A program made the translations under genes and the position numbers. The notes under the pieces were generated by a model. The model was given only the letters and a program-made list of their open reading frames with translations. It made no database searches and was not told the origin of the DNA. From a bacterium (GTDB taxonomy: Bacteria > Ratteibacteria > UBA8468 > B48-G9 > DTJG01): a DNA stretch of 29,748 nucleotides. The stretch is taken from the NCBI GenBank assembly GCA_026418655.1, contig JAOAAW010000108.1, positions 1 to 29,748 of the forward strand, in the 5' to 3' direction. Positions 8,904-15,567 of the stretch are shown one piece after another (position 1 is the stretch's first letter; every line of letters begins with the position of its first letter).

Positions 8904-8932
8904 TTGACAGTAAAAATCAAGAGCAGTAGAAT
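8904..8932 (+). promoter_or_regulatory. Strong sigma70-type promoter for the gene at 8959
   Basis: TTGACA (8904-8909), a 17-base spacer and TAGAAT (8927-8932) lie 26 bases before ATG 8959. AGGAGA follows in the short leader. Confidence 0.7.
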
Positions 8933-8958
8933 TATTTGGTCTAATTTCAGGAGAAAAA

Positions 8959-9396
8959 ATGCTTTACTTTGCCTATGGTTCCAATCTCAATAAAAAGCAG
9001 ATGAAAAAAAGATGTAAAAATGCAAAGTTTTTAAAAAGAACATATCTTGTGAATTATGAGTTTGTGTATGTTGGCTATTCCTCTTCCAGTAGTTATGCCG
9101 TTGCAACCATAACAGCAAAGAAAGATAGCACAGTGTGGGGAGCACTTTATGAAATAGATGAAGATTGCCTGAAAAATCTTGATATATATGAAGGCTATCC
9201 AACCTTTTATAACAGGAAAATTGTAAAGGTTTATGATGATAGCGGAAACAATTATGATGCCTGGGTCTATATAAAGGACATAACTGAAAAAAAGAGACCT
9301 TCAGAAAATTACAAAAAAATCGTTCTCGAAGGAGCAAGAGATTGTGAGCTTCCAGAAGAATATATCAGAAAATATATCGTTCAATCAGATTTCTGA
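8959..9396 (+). CDS. Gamma-glutamylcyclotransferase/AIG2-like protein
   Basis: The 145-residue protein has the AIG2/GGCT fold hallmarks: FAYGSNL near the N-terminus (YGSN at 6-9, which binds the substrate's alpha-carboxylate), VWGALYEID, and LDIYEGYPTFY with the probable catalytic Glu78. Enzymes of this family release 5-oxoproline from gamma-glutamyl compounds, but many bacterial members have no proven substrate. It is a single-gene unit with its own strong promoter and AGGAGA before ATG. Its last 16 bases overlap the convergent miaA gene. Confidence 0.85.
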   Translation: MLYFAYGSNLNKKQMKKRCKNAKFLKRTYLVNYEFVYVGYSSSSSYAVATITAKKDSTVWGALYEIDEDCLKNLDIYEGYPTFYNRKIVKVYDDSGNNYDAWVYIKDITEKKRPSENYKKIVLEGARDCELPEEYIRKYIVQSDF

Positions 9397-10340
9397 ATTT
9401 TCTGATATAAATCTTGCACAATCTCCTCAGCGGGTTTACTGGTTATATCAATCCATTCAGCATTTTTTTCTTTTCTGAACCAGGTGAGCTGGCGCCTTGC
9501 ATAATTTCTTGTTCTTCTTTTTATTATTTCCACAGTTTCAGCCCAGTCCATCTTTCCTTCAAGAAATTCGCACAACTCAATATATCCAATGGGTGCTTTT
9601 TCTCTGAGATACTCTTTCAGTCCTGCTTCTATGATATCCCTTACTTCCTCAAGCCATCCAGATTCAATCATCTTTTCGGTTCTAAGGTCAATCAACCTGT
9701 AAAGTTTATTTCTTTCCATATGCAAAATCCAGTATTTTACCCTGGCATATTTGATGAAATCCGCTGGTTTAGCCTTTTTTTGCCACACACTCATTGGAAT
9801 ACCTGTCATAAACCACACCTCAAGTGCCCTTACAATGCGTATTCTGTCATTGGGATGAATTTTTGAAGCACAATCAGGGTCAACCTGGCATAATTTTTCG
9901 TAAAGTTTTTCTGTGCACTGACCTAATAATTTTTTTCTTAACTGTTTCTGTCTTTCCTTTTTTTCTTCGGGGAAATTAAAAATTCCTTCAAGCAACACCC
10001 TGATGTAAAGACCACTTCCACCAACAAGAATTGCTGCCTTTTTCCTTTTCCATATTTCCGGAACAAGTTTCTCAAGAACCTGTTTGAAATCAAAAACAGT
10101 GAAATTTTCTTTGAGTGAAAGGAATCCATAAAGATGATGTGGAACAGTTTTTAACATTTCTGGGGATGGCTTTGCAGTACCTACATTGGTTTCTTTATAA
10201 AATTGACGGGAATCAGCATTGATTATCTCTGCTGGTATGATTTTTGCAAGTTCCAGGGCGACAGAAGATTTTCCTGTTCCTGTTGGCCCTGAAAGAATTA
10301 TAAAGAGGTTTTGTGGCAAATTTTCACTATTTTTTTTCAT
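9381..10340 (-). CDS. miaA: tRNA dimethylallyltransferase
   Basis: MiaA transfers a dimethylallyl group to N6 of A37 in tRNAs that read codons beginning with U. The 319-residue protein has the P-loop GPTGTGKS (18-25), NADSRQFYKE, the GTAKP loop, PHHLYGF, LVGGSGLYIR and the RIVRALEVW helix that contacts tRNA, in the correct order. A longer frame begins at 10394, but ATG 10340 gives the family length and overlaps the 3' end of the thymidylate synthase gene by 14 bases. The tRNA-Ser(CGA) encoded at 11395 has A36-A37-A38 and would be a MiaA substrate. Confidence 0.93.
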   Translation of the reverse strand: MKKNSENLPQNLFIILSGPTGTGKSSVALELAKIIPAEIINADSRQFYKETNVGTAKPSPEMLKTVPHHLYGFLSLKENFTVFDFKQVLEKLVPEIWKRKKAAILVGGSGLYIRVLLEGIFNFPEEKKERQKQLRKKLLGQCTEKLYEKLCQVDPDCASKIHPNDRIRIVRALEVWFMTGIPMSVWQKKAKPADFIKYARVKYWILHMERNKLYRLIDLRTEKMIESGWLEEVRDIIEAGLKEYLREKAPIGYIELCEFLEGKMDWAETVEIIKRRTRNYARRQLTWFRKEKNAEWIDITSKPAEEIVQDLYQKIQKSD

Positions 10341-11163
10341 TTTCCAGCAATTGCCTGCCATACTCAAAGCCGGCAATAGCCACAGGATCATCACTTCTAA
10401 TGGTTCTGCTCTTCAACCTATCTTGGTTATAAAAATCCCTTTCATGCATAATTTTCAAAAATCTTTGCTGGAAGTCAGCAAAATTTGAACCATAAATATG
10501 ATACGAGTCAGTGATATCAACATACGGTCCAACAAGGACTTCTTTACCTATCTTTCTTGAAATCTCTTCTGCGATAAATTTTTGCAGTTCTGTCAGGCCG
10601 AACAGATTCATATATGCTGCTCGATACGCATCCCTTGAACGCCAGTGTGTATTCATTCTGAGGTAGGTTTTTGCATTTTCAACAAACAATCTACACCATA
10701 TTCTCTGAAGGCATGGCGGATCATCAGTTTTCGGATCATAGGATGGAACCCAGGTAATTGCCTGTGCCCTGCGAGAATAAAAGGTTTGTGAAAGTTTTTC
10801 AATGATATATTCAACCTGATTGATGGGCTTGCCTGTTTCTGAAGGATAGCTGAACAATCGCTGGTGATAGGTATATGTCCATTTTCCTTCTTCTGGTTTA
10901 ATCCAGTGATCATGGACACCATAAACAACTTCCTGGCGATATTTTTCAAGATCCTCTATGCCACCAGGAAACCCTAAATGAATTCTTGGTTCTGAAAATG
11001 GCTCATTGACTATCATGATCATTGTTGCATCTCTGCTATGAGGGTCTCCGGGTAAATCATATTCTGTTGGCGCCTGGTTTCCTTTTTCCCACAGCAGCAT
11101 CACACTTTTTTCCCATACTTCAGCAATTGTCTTTCCTTCTACAACAAGAACATTGGCAACCAT
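10327..11163 (-). CDS. Divergent thymidylate synthase (ThyA superfamily)
   Basis: The 278-residue protein aligns by motif with ThyA and dCMP hydroxymethylases: an Arg pair (SRRAQAITW), the nucleophile in DPPC (Cys151), the phosphate-binding RSRD, an Asn in AAYMNLFGL and the C-terminal DSYHIYG matching the canonical DxHIY. The usual PCH is PCL here. ThyX's RHRxxS is absent, so this is not flavin-dependent ThyX. It most likely methylates dUMP, though hydroxymethylase activity or another pyrimidine substrate is possible. I start it at ATG 11163, preceded by GGAGA five bases upstream; a longer frame reaches 11208. Downstream miaA overlaps it by 14 bases. Confidence 0.75.
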   Translation of the reverse strand: MVANVLVVEGKTIAEVWEKSVMLLWEKGNQAPTEYDLPGDPHSRDATMIMIVNEPFSEPRIHLGFPGGIEDLEKYRQEVVYGVHDHWIKPEEGKWTYTYHQRLFSYPSETGKPINQVEYIIEKLSQTFYSRRAQAITWVPSYDPKTDDPPCLQRIWCRLFVENAKTYLRMNTHWRSRDAYRAAYMNLFGLTELQKFIAEEISRKIGKEVLVGPYVDITDSYHIYGSNFADFQQRFLKIMHERDFYNQDRLKSRTIRSDDPVAIAGFEYGRQLLENEKK

Positions 11164-11185
11164 ACTGTCTCCAAAATGAAAAAAA

Positions 11186-11299
11186 TTATTTATTGGCAAT
11201 TTTCTCAATTGCCTTTACAAATCTATAAAATAAGAGAATAAAGACCAGGGCTAATAGTAAGTATCCCATATTGATAAACAATTGGGTCCAGTAAAGCAT
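11186..11299 (-). CDS. Small single-span membrane peptide (37 residues)
   Basis: An ATG at 11299, with GGGGA five bases upstream, opens a 37-codon frame ending at TAA (11186-11188). The product has one hydrophobic helix, GYLLLALVFILLFYRFV, followed by a basic/acidic amphipathic tail (KAIEKIANK). It ends 22 bases before the thymidylate synthase start and is probably co-transcribed with it and miaA. I do not recognise a family. The proper RBS, clear membrane helix and position favour a real gene, but a chance frame of this size is possible. Confidence 0.45.
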   Translation of the reverse strand: MLYWTQLFINMGYLLLALVFILLFYRFVKAIEKIANK

Positions 11300-11357
11300 A
11301 ATTTCCCCTTTTTGGTTAATTGATATTTTTACAGACGCATTTATTTTAACCCGAATA

Positions 11358-11386
11358 TTGGCAAAAACAAAAAAATAAAGGAAAAT
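11358..11386 (+). promoter_or_regulatory. Candidate promoter for tRNA-Ser
   Basis: TTGGCA (11358-11363), a 17-base spacer and GAAAAT (11381-11386) end eight bases before the tRNA. The region is A-rich, so the -10 assignment is uncertain. Confidence 0.35.
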
Positions 11387-11394
11387 AAAATGAA

Positions 11395-11481
11395 GGAGAG
11401 ATGGCTGAGTGGACTAAAGCGTCCGCCTCGAAAGCGGATGTGCCCATTCGGGCACCGCAGGTTCGAATCCTGCTCTCTCCG
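11395..11481 (+). tRNA. tRNA-Ser (anticodon CGA)
   Basis: The 87 bases fold as a class II tRNA. The acceptor stem is GGAGAGA with TCTCTCC, followed by discriminator G. The D arm lies in GCTGAGTGGACTAAAGC. The anticodon stem-loop is TCCGC-CTCGAAA-GCGGA with anticodon CGA at 11429-11431. A long serine-type variable arm pairs GTGCCC with GGGCAC, and the T arm is GCAGG-TTCGAAT-CCTGC. It reads the codon UCG. CCA is not encoded. A run of seven T follows at once and may end transcription. The 3' end is duplicated 124 bases downstream. Confidence 0.95.
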
Positions 11482-11508
11482 TTTTTTTCTTTGAAAGGAT
11501 TCGAACTG
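11464..11508 (+). repeat. 45-bp direct repeat, copy 1 (tRNA-Ser 3' end plus flank)
   Basis: Copy 1 starts inside the T loop of tRNA-Ser, includes its last 18 bases, the T run and an inverted copy of the T-arm core (GGATTCGAAC, 11497-11506). It is identical over 45 bases to copy 2 at 11588-11632, offset by 124 bases. Confidence 0.9.
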
Positions 11509-11510
11509 GA

Positions 11511-11587
11511 GCGAAGTAAGGGAATGCGAGCAGGCGCAGCATTGCCAGCGGATGGCCGACCCGAGCCGCAGTGGGAGGCGAGGGCGC
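11511..11587. repeat. GC-rich insert between tRNA-Ser 3'-end copies
   Basis: About 77 bases with roughly 70 percent G+C, against an AT-rich background, lie between the two 45-bp repeats. Short self-complementary pieces are visible, such as AATGC (11523-11527) with GCATT (11539-11543) and GCCA (11544-11547) with TGGC (11553-11556). It holds no credible gene. The arrangement resembles a small tRNA-anchored insertion, or the unit of a GC-rich repeat family that sits beside tRNA genes, but its origin is unknown. Confidence 0.7.
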
Positions 11588-11632
11588 CGAATCCTGCTCT
11601 CTCCGTTTTTTTCTTTGAAAGGATTCGAACTG
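11588..11632 (+). repeat. 45-bp direct repeat, copy 2 (tRNA-Ser 3'-end fragment plus flank)
   Basis: Copy 2 carries the last 18 bases of tRNA-Ser without the rest of the gene, then the same T run and inverted T-arm core (11621-11630). Identity with copy 1 ends at 11632. Confidence 0.9.
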
Positions 11633-11675
11633 AGATAGACCACGGAAATCTCTTGCGCTCATTGTTTTCATTTCT

Positions 11676-11703
11676 TTGAAAAACGATTTGGTTGAGATAA
11701 AAT
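11676..11703 (+). promoter_or_regulatory. Candidate promoter for lepB, implying a leaderless transcript
   Basis: TTGAAA (11676-11681), a 16-base spacer and TAAAAT (11698-11703) lie immediately before lepB. The ATG is at 11712, only eight bases past the -10, so the mRNA would start at or next to the start codon. No ribosome binding site is visible. Confidence 0.45.
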
Positions 11704-11711
11704 TTCTCATC

Positions 11712-12197
11712 ATGAGAATTTTCCCCAGGAATTGGAAAATTGCTCTGATAAGAACCGGATGTGTTGTTTTATTCCTGGTCATTGTCAGGGTTTTTTTTAT
11801 TCAATGGTTCAGGGCATTTGGAATGAGCATGGAGCCAACAATACATGATGGTTCAATAGTGCTTGTAAATAAAATTGCTTACAGGATAAAGCAAATTCAA
11901 AGAGGGGATATTATTGTTTTCAGAACATCAAACAGACCATATGTGTATTTTGTTAAAAGGGTCATTGCCTTTTCTGGAGAAAAAGTTGAATTCAAAAATG
12001 GAAAACTTTTTATAAACGAGAAGGAGATGGATGAACCCTACCTTGAAGAAAATGGAGATTGGGATGTTGAGCCATTTGTGGTGAAAGAAGGCAAAATTTT
12101 TGTTTGCGGAGACAACAGATTAACCAGCTGGGAAGGACATTTTCATCCACAGATTTCAATGAAAAATATTGTCGGAAAGGTTATTAGCTGCAGATGA
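11712..12197 (+). CDS. lepB: Signal peptidase I
   Basis: This 161-residue membrane serine protease removes signal peptides from exported proteins. One membrane anchor (ALIRTGCVVLFLVIVRVFF) is followed by the family boxes in order: FGMSMEPTI with catalytic Ser39, RGDIIVFR, FVKRVIAFSGEKVEF with catalytic Lys82, and CGDNRLTSWEGHF corresponding to the GDNxxxSxDSR box, here less canonical. It is a short, single-anchor version. I start at ATG 11712; the frame also opens at TTG 11676, but that TTG is part of the candidate -35. The last four bases overlap the next gene (ATGA). Confidence 0.9.
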   Translation: MRIFPRNWKIALIRTGCVVLFLVIVRVFFIQWFRAFGMSMEPTIHDGSIVLVNKIAYRIKQIQRGDIIVFRTSNRPYVYFVKRVIAFSGEKVEFKNGKLFINEKEMDEPYLEENGDWDVEPFVVKEGKIFVCGDNRLTSWEGHFHPQISMKNIVGKVISCR

Positions 12198-12658
12198 GAA
12201 AAAAGAGAAAAAGGCTTATAATTGAAATTTTTATCTTTATTATTCTTGCCGTCGGTGTCTCATATTGTATTAAGATTGTTTTTTTTCCTGATGAAGAAGC
12301 AAAAATTCGCAAGACCATTTCAATAACAATTGATGAACTTGAAAGAAAAGATATTTCAAACTTCATAAGGCATTTTACACTTGATTACAGGGATTGTTTT
12401 AATAATACCTATGGAACACTTTATATTTTTTTGAAAAATAATATGGAGATGATTAAAACGATTCGTATTGCGCTGAGTCAGATGGAAATTGAGATTGAAA
12501 AACCACAGGCATCAATAAAATTTTTTGCCAGAGCGACCTTGACTACTACTGATGGCGAGTTGTACAAAGAGGCAGGTCGTTTTATTCTTAAGATGCGAAA
12601 AGAAGACTTCAAATGGAAGATTTACAGGCTTGACGAAATGGAATATGACTTTGATTGA
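12194..12658 (+). CDS. Membrane-anchored protein of unknown function
   Basis: The 154-residue protein has a basic N-terminus, one membrane helix (IIEIFIFIILAVGVSYCIKIVFF) and an outside domain of about 120 residues. That domain begins with a helix (EEAKIRKTISITIDELERKD) followed by strands ending FKWKIYRLDEMEY, the order expected of an NTF2/SnoaL-like cone fold, though I cannot confirm the family. It overlaps lepB by four bases and is likely translated with it. It ends 71 bases before nrdR, which has its own promoter. Confidence 0.7.
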   Translation: MRKKRKRLIIEIFIFIILAVGVSYCIKIVFFPDEEAKIRKTISITIDELERKDISNFIRHFTLDYRDCFNNTYGTLYIFLKNNMEMIKTIRIALSQMEIEIEKPQASIKFFARATLTTTDGELYKEAGRFILKMRKEDFKWKIYRLDEMEYDFD

Positions 12659-12676
12659 TGATCCTGCACCTATTTC

Positions 12677-12705
12677 TTGACAAACAAAATATAGTGTATT
12701 AAAAT
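12677..12705 (+). promoter_or_regulatory. Promoter of the nrdR-nrdD operon
   Basis: TTGACA (12677-12682), a 17-base spacer and TAAAAT (12700-12705) form a near-consensus promoter with a start near 12712. NrdR box 1 fills the spacer and box 2 covers the initially transcribed region, so repressor binding would block polymerase. Confidence 0.75.
12684..12699. promoter_or_regulatory. NrdR box 1
   Basis: The 16 bases ACAAAATATAGTGTAT match the published NrdR-box consensus (acaCwAtATaTwGtgt) at 13 positions. They lie exactly in the spacer between the -35 and -10 and 14 bases before box 2, giving centre spacing of 30 bases, close to the three helical turns usual for NrdR box pairs. Confidence 0.7.
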
Positions 12706-12713
12706 TGGTTTAG

Positions 12714-12729
12714 ACACAATATATTGTGA
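12714..12729. promoter_or_regulatory. NrdR box 2, overlapping the nrdR start codon
   Basis: ACACAATATATTGTGA is a near-perfect palindrome matching the NrdR consensus at 15 of 16 positions. Its last base is the A of the nrdR ATG, so the leader of this gene consists mostly of operator and carries no recognisable ribosome binding site. Confidence 0.8.
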
Positions 12730-13214
12730 TGAAATGTCCCTATTGCGGCTTTCTTGAAGACAGAGTTATAGATTCAAGAGAAAGCGAAGATGGTTTACAA
12801 ATCAGAAGAAGAAGGGAATGTCTTCGCTGTGAAAAAAGATTTACAACCTATGAAGAAATTGAAAAGCAACCACTGATTGTTGTAAAGAAGGATGGCAGAA
12901 GAGAAAAATTCAGCAGAGAAAAGGTTTTCAATGGTATCCAGAAGGCATGTGAGAAAAGACCTGTGAGCATCGGACAGATTTCTCTTATAGTTGATGAGAT
13001 TGAGCAGGAACTGAGACAGAACTTTGAAAAGGAAGTTCTTTCGCAGGATATCGGAAATATCGTCGTTGAAAAATTGCGCAGGATTGATGAGGTTGCATAT
13101 GTAAGGTTTGCGTCTGTTTACAGGCAATTCAAAGATGTCTCTGAATTTCAGAAGGAGGTTGAAAAAATAAGGGGAGAATGTGATGGCAGAAAAAATAAAC
13201 AGCAAAAAGATTGA
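12729..13214 (+). CDS. nrdR: Transcriptional repressor NrdR
   Basis: NrdR is the nucleotide-sensing repressor of ribonucleotide reductase genes. The 161-residue protein has the zinc ribbon CPYC (Cys3, Cys6) and CLRC (Cys31, Cys34), the DNA-contacting RRRREC stretch, then an ATP cone beginning VVKKDGRREKFSREKV that binds ATP or dATP. I start at ATG 12729 rather than the GTG three bases upstream. Both its own promoter boxes and the overlap of 32 bases with nrdD indicate an autoregulated nrdR-nrdD operon. The tail (about 150-161) is highly charged. Confidence 0.95.
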   Translation: MKCPYCGFLEDRVIDSRESEDGLQIRRRRECLRCEKRFTTYEEIEKQPLIVVKKDGRREKFSREKVFNGIQKACEKRPVSIGQISLIVDEIEQELRQNFEKEVLSQDIGNIVVEKLRRIDEVAYVRFASVYRQFKDVSEFQKEVEKIRGECDGRKNKQQKD

Positions 13215-15555
13215 ATTTATCAAAAAGAGAGATGGTAGAATTGTTCCTTTTGAAAAAACAAAAATAGCAGATGCGATATTCAAGGCAGCACAGAGCGTTG
13301 GTGGACAGGATAGATATCTGGCTGAAGACCTTGCAGAGGCTGTCACTGTTTACCTGAACAAGGAATTTTTAGGCAGGATACCAACAGTTGAAGAGATTCA
13401 GGATATTGTTGAAAAGGTTCTTATTAAAACAGGGCACGCAAAAACAGCCAAGGCATACATCCTCTATAGAGAGAAAAGGGCAAGAATAAGACATCTAAAA
13501 ATGGGGATTATTGACAAAAGCATTCTTGAGGAACATCAGGAAATTGCGAAATTAAAGGAATCCACAGATCTCAGTCTTTTTGTAAGAACAAGTGCAGAAG
13601 ATATAGTAAAATGGGACATTGACAGAATCGTCGATTCTCTTGTAAAAGAAACCGGGATGGAAAAAAATATTGCAAGTTTCATCGCGACTGAGGTTGAAAA
13701 AGAGATAGTGGCTTCAAAAGTAAAAAACCTCACTGCTCCACTCATCCGGGAACTTGTAAATGCAAAATTGATAGAATACGGCATGGAAGATACCAGAAGA
13801 AAGTACACTCGACTGGGGCTTCCACTTTATGATGTTAAAAATATAATATTCAACCCCAATAAAGAAAATGCCAATATACCACACAATCCAGAAGCAACAA
13901 ATCTCACGCTGGCAGAACAGATAAAAAAAGAATTTGCATTGCTTGAGGTTTTTTCTCCTGAAATATCAGACGCACATTTAAGGGGAGATATACATCTGCA
14001 TGACCTTGGATTTATTGACAGACCTTATTGTTCGGGTCAATCCCTTGAGTATGTAAAAAAGTTTGGATTGCATCTTCCAAATGCACTTTCTATAGCAAAG
14101 CCAGCAAAACATCCAGAAACACTTCTTGCCCATATGGTTAAATTTTCTGCTGCTTTACAGGGCCATTTTAATGGTGCGATTGGCTGGGATGCTGTGAATA
14201 TTTTTTTTGCACCTTTTATTGAAGGACTTTCTGACACTGATATGAAGCAGCTTGCTCAGATGCTTATATATGAATATAGCCAGCAGGCAGTGGCAAGAGG
14301 TGGACAGGCAATATTCAGTGATATTAATCTTTACTGGGAAGTACCAGAACATTTTCTTGATGTACCCGCAATTGGTCCGGGTGGAAAGGAAACAGGAAAA
14401 ACCTATAGAGAATATCAGAAAACTGCTCAGAGATTTGTAAAGGCACTATTTGAAGTTTACTTGGAAGGTGATGGTATTGGCAGACCATTTTTCTTTCCGA
14501 AACCACTATTACATATCACAAACAGATTTTTTGAAACTGATGGGTGGGAAGAATTTCTTGAACTCGTATGTCTTGTTGCATCTGAAAAAGGTAATCCATA
14601 CTTTGTTTTTGACAGGGATAATACTGCAAGAATAAGTGAGTGTTGCAGATTATCTTTCAAACTTGAAGCAACAGATATTAATGATGCAAAAACTCCCTGG
14701 AAGATGCGCTTTTCTGCACTTCAGAATATTACATTAAATCTTCCAAGGATAGCATATTTAGCCATGCATGATGATAATAAACTTTTTCAAAGCCTTGAAA
14801 ATTTAATGGAGATAGCTATAAAAGCACATATTCAAAAACGTCGTTTTATTGAGGATCTTCTTTCTTACGGACAGAATGGGCCTCTTGCACTTTTGACCAT
14901 GAATCTTGATGGTGAACCATATTTGAGAATGCACAGGGTTACACATCTCATAGGACTTCTTGGATTGAATGAGATGGTTCAATACCACACAGGAAAACAG
15001 ATGCATGAATCTGAAGAATCTTTCAAATTCGGGCTTAAGGTAATATCCTTTCTCAAGATACTTTGCGATCGAAAAACAAAGGAAAAGGGATATAGATTTG
15101 TTCTTGAACAGACACCTGCAGAATCAACAGCACACAGGCTTGCCAGGCTCGATTATGAACACTATCGCTCACAGAGCACACAGGTTTTGAAGGGAACCAT
15201 ACCTGAAAGAGTATACTACACAAATTCCACATACCTCAATATATCAGAAGCATTATCCCCAATAGAGAGGGTAAAAAAAGAAGGTATTTTTCATCCATTG
15301 ATTGAGGCAGGTGCATTAACGCACATATGGCTTGGAGAGAGCAATCCTGAACCAAGGGCACTTGCCAATTTTGTTATAAAGGTTTTCAAAAATACAAAAA
15401 ATGCACAGATTGCATTCAGTCCAGAATTTACATCCTGTCTTGATTGTGGAAGGATATACAGAGGAATCTCAAAAAATTGTCCTTGGTGTAGTGTATCAGA
15501 AAACGGCATTATAAGAGTACATCCAGAAAAATCAACTGAACAACTAACAATTTAG
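13183..15555 (+). CDS. nrdD: Class III ribonucleotide reductase large chain lacking the glycyl-radical loop
   Basis: This 790-residue protein is an anaerobic ribonucleoside-triphosphate reductase. It begins with an ATP cone (IKKRDGRIVPFEKTKIADAI, about 13-32), a second cone-like region (about 138-215), then the ten-stranded barrel: GDIHLHDLGFIDRPYC, SGQSLEYVKKFG, GWDAVNIFFAPF, the SECCRLSF finger loop with candidate radical cysteines 487-488, and NITLNLPRIAY. The zinc ribbon is present near the end (Cys752, 755, 766, 769). A normal NrdD follows this ribbon with the RxxGY glycyl-radical loop; here only 21 residues remain and none of it is present. The other two frames in this stretch do not encode it. 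The missing piece is in the next gene. The start ATG 13183 has GGGGAG upstream and overlaps nrdR. Confidence 0.93.
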   Translation: MAEKINSKKIEFIKKRDGRIVPFEKTKIADAIFKAAQSVGGQDRYLAEDLAEAVTVYLNKEFLGRIPTVEEIQDIVEKVLIKTGHAKTAKAYILYREKRARIRHLKMGIIDKSILEEHQEIAKLKESTDLSLFVRTSAEDIVKWDIDRIVDSLVKETGMEKNIASFIATEVEKEIVASKVKNLTAPLIRELVNAKLIEYGMEDTRRKYTRLGLPLYDVKNIIFNPNKENANIPHNPEATNLTLAEQIKKEFALLEVFSPEISDAHLRGDIHLHDLGFIDRPYCSGQSLEYVKKFGLHLPNALSIAKPAKHPETLLAHMVKFSAALQGHFNGAIGWDAVNIFFAPFIEGLSDTDMKQLAQMLIYEYSQQAVARGGQAIFSDINLYWEVPEHFLDVPAIGPGGKETGKTYREYQKTAQRFVKALFEVYLEGDGIGRPFFFPKPLLHITNRFFETDGWEEFLELVCLVASEKGNPYFVFDRDNTARISECCRLSFKLEATDINDAKTPWKMRFSALQNITLNLPRIAYLAMHDDNKLFQSLENLMEIAIKAHIQKRRFIEDLLSYGQNGPLALLTMNLDGEPYLRMHRVTHLIGLLGLNEMVQYHTGKQMHESEESFKFGLKVISFLKILCDRKTKEKGYRFVLEQTPAESTAHRLARLDYEHYRSQSTQVLKGTIPERVYYTNSTYLNISEALSPIERVKKEGIFHPLIEAGALTHIWLGESNPEPRALANFVIKVFKNTKNAQIAFSPEFTSCLDCGRIYRGISKNCPWCSVSENGIIRVHPEKSTEQLTI

Positions 15556-15562
15556 AAGGAGG
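15556..15562 (+). promoter_or_regulatory. Strong ribosome binding site for the glycyl-radical gene
   Basis: AAGGAGG begins directly after the nrdD TAG and lies five bases before ATG 15568. It argues for independent initiation, although nrdD and the downstream gene are in the same frame with no other stop between them. Confidence 0.8.
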
Positions 15563-15567
15563 TATGG

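Noticed and set aside
11341..11643. Open frames across the tRNA-Ser and its 3' repeat on both strands (also 11401-11679 and 11414-11782)
   Set aside because: They translate the tRNA and the GC-rich repeat; the product is the familiar spurious tRNA-derived peptide and has no ribosome binding site.
12795..13346. 183-codon frame antisense to nrdR and nrdD
   Set aside because: It lies wholly opposite two well-supported genes and has no recognisable domain or ribosome binding site.
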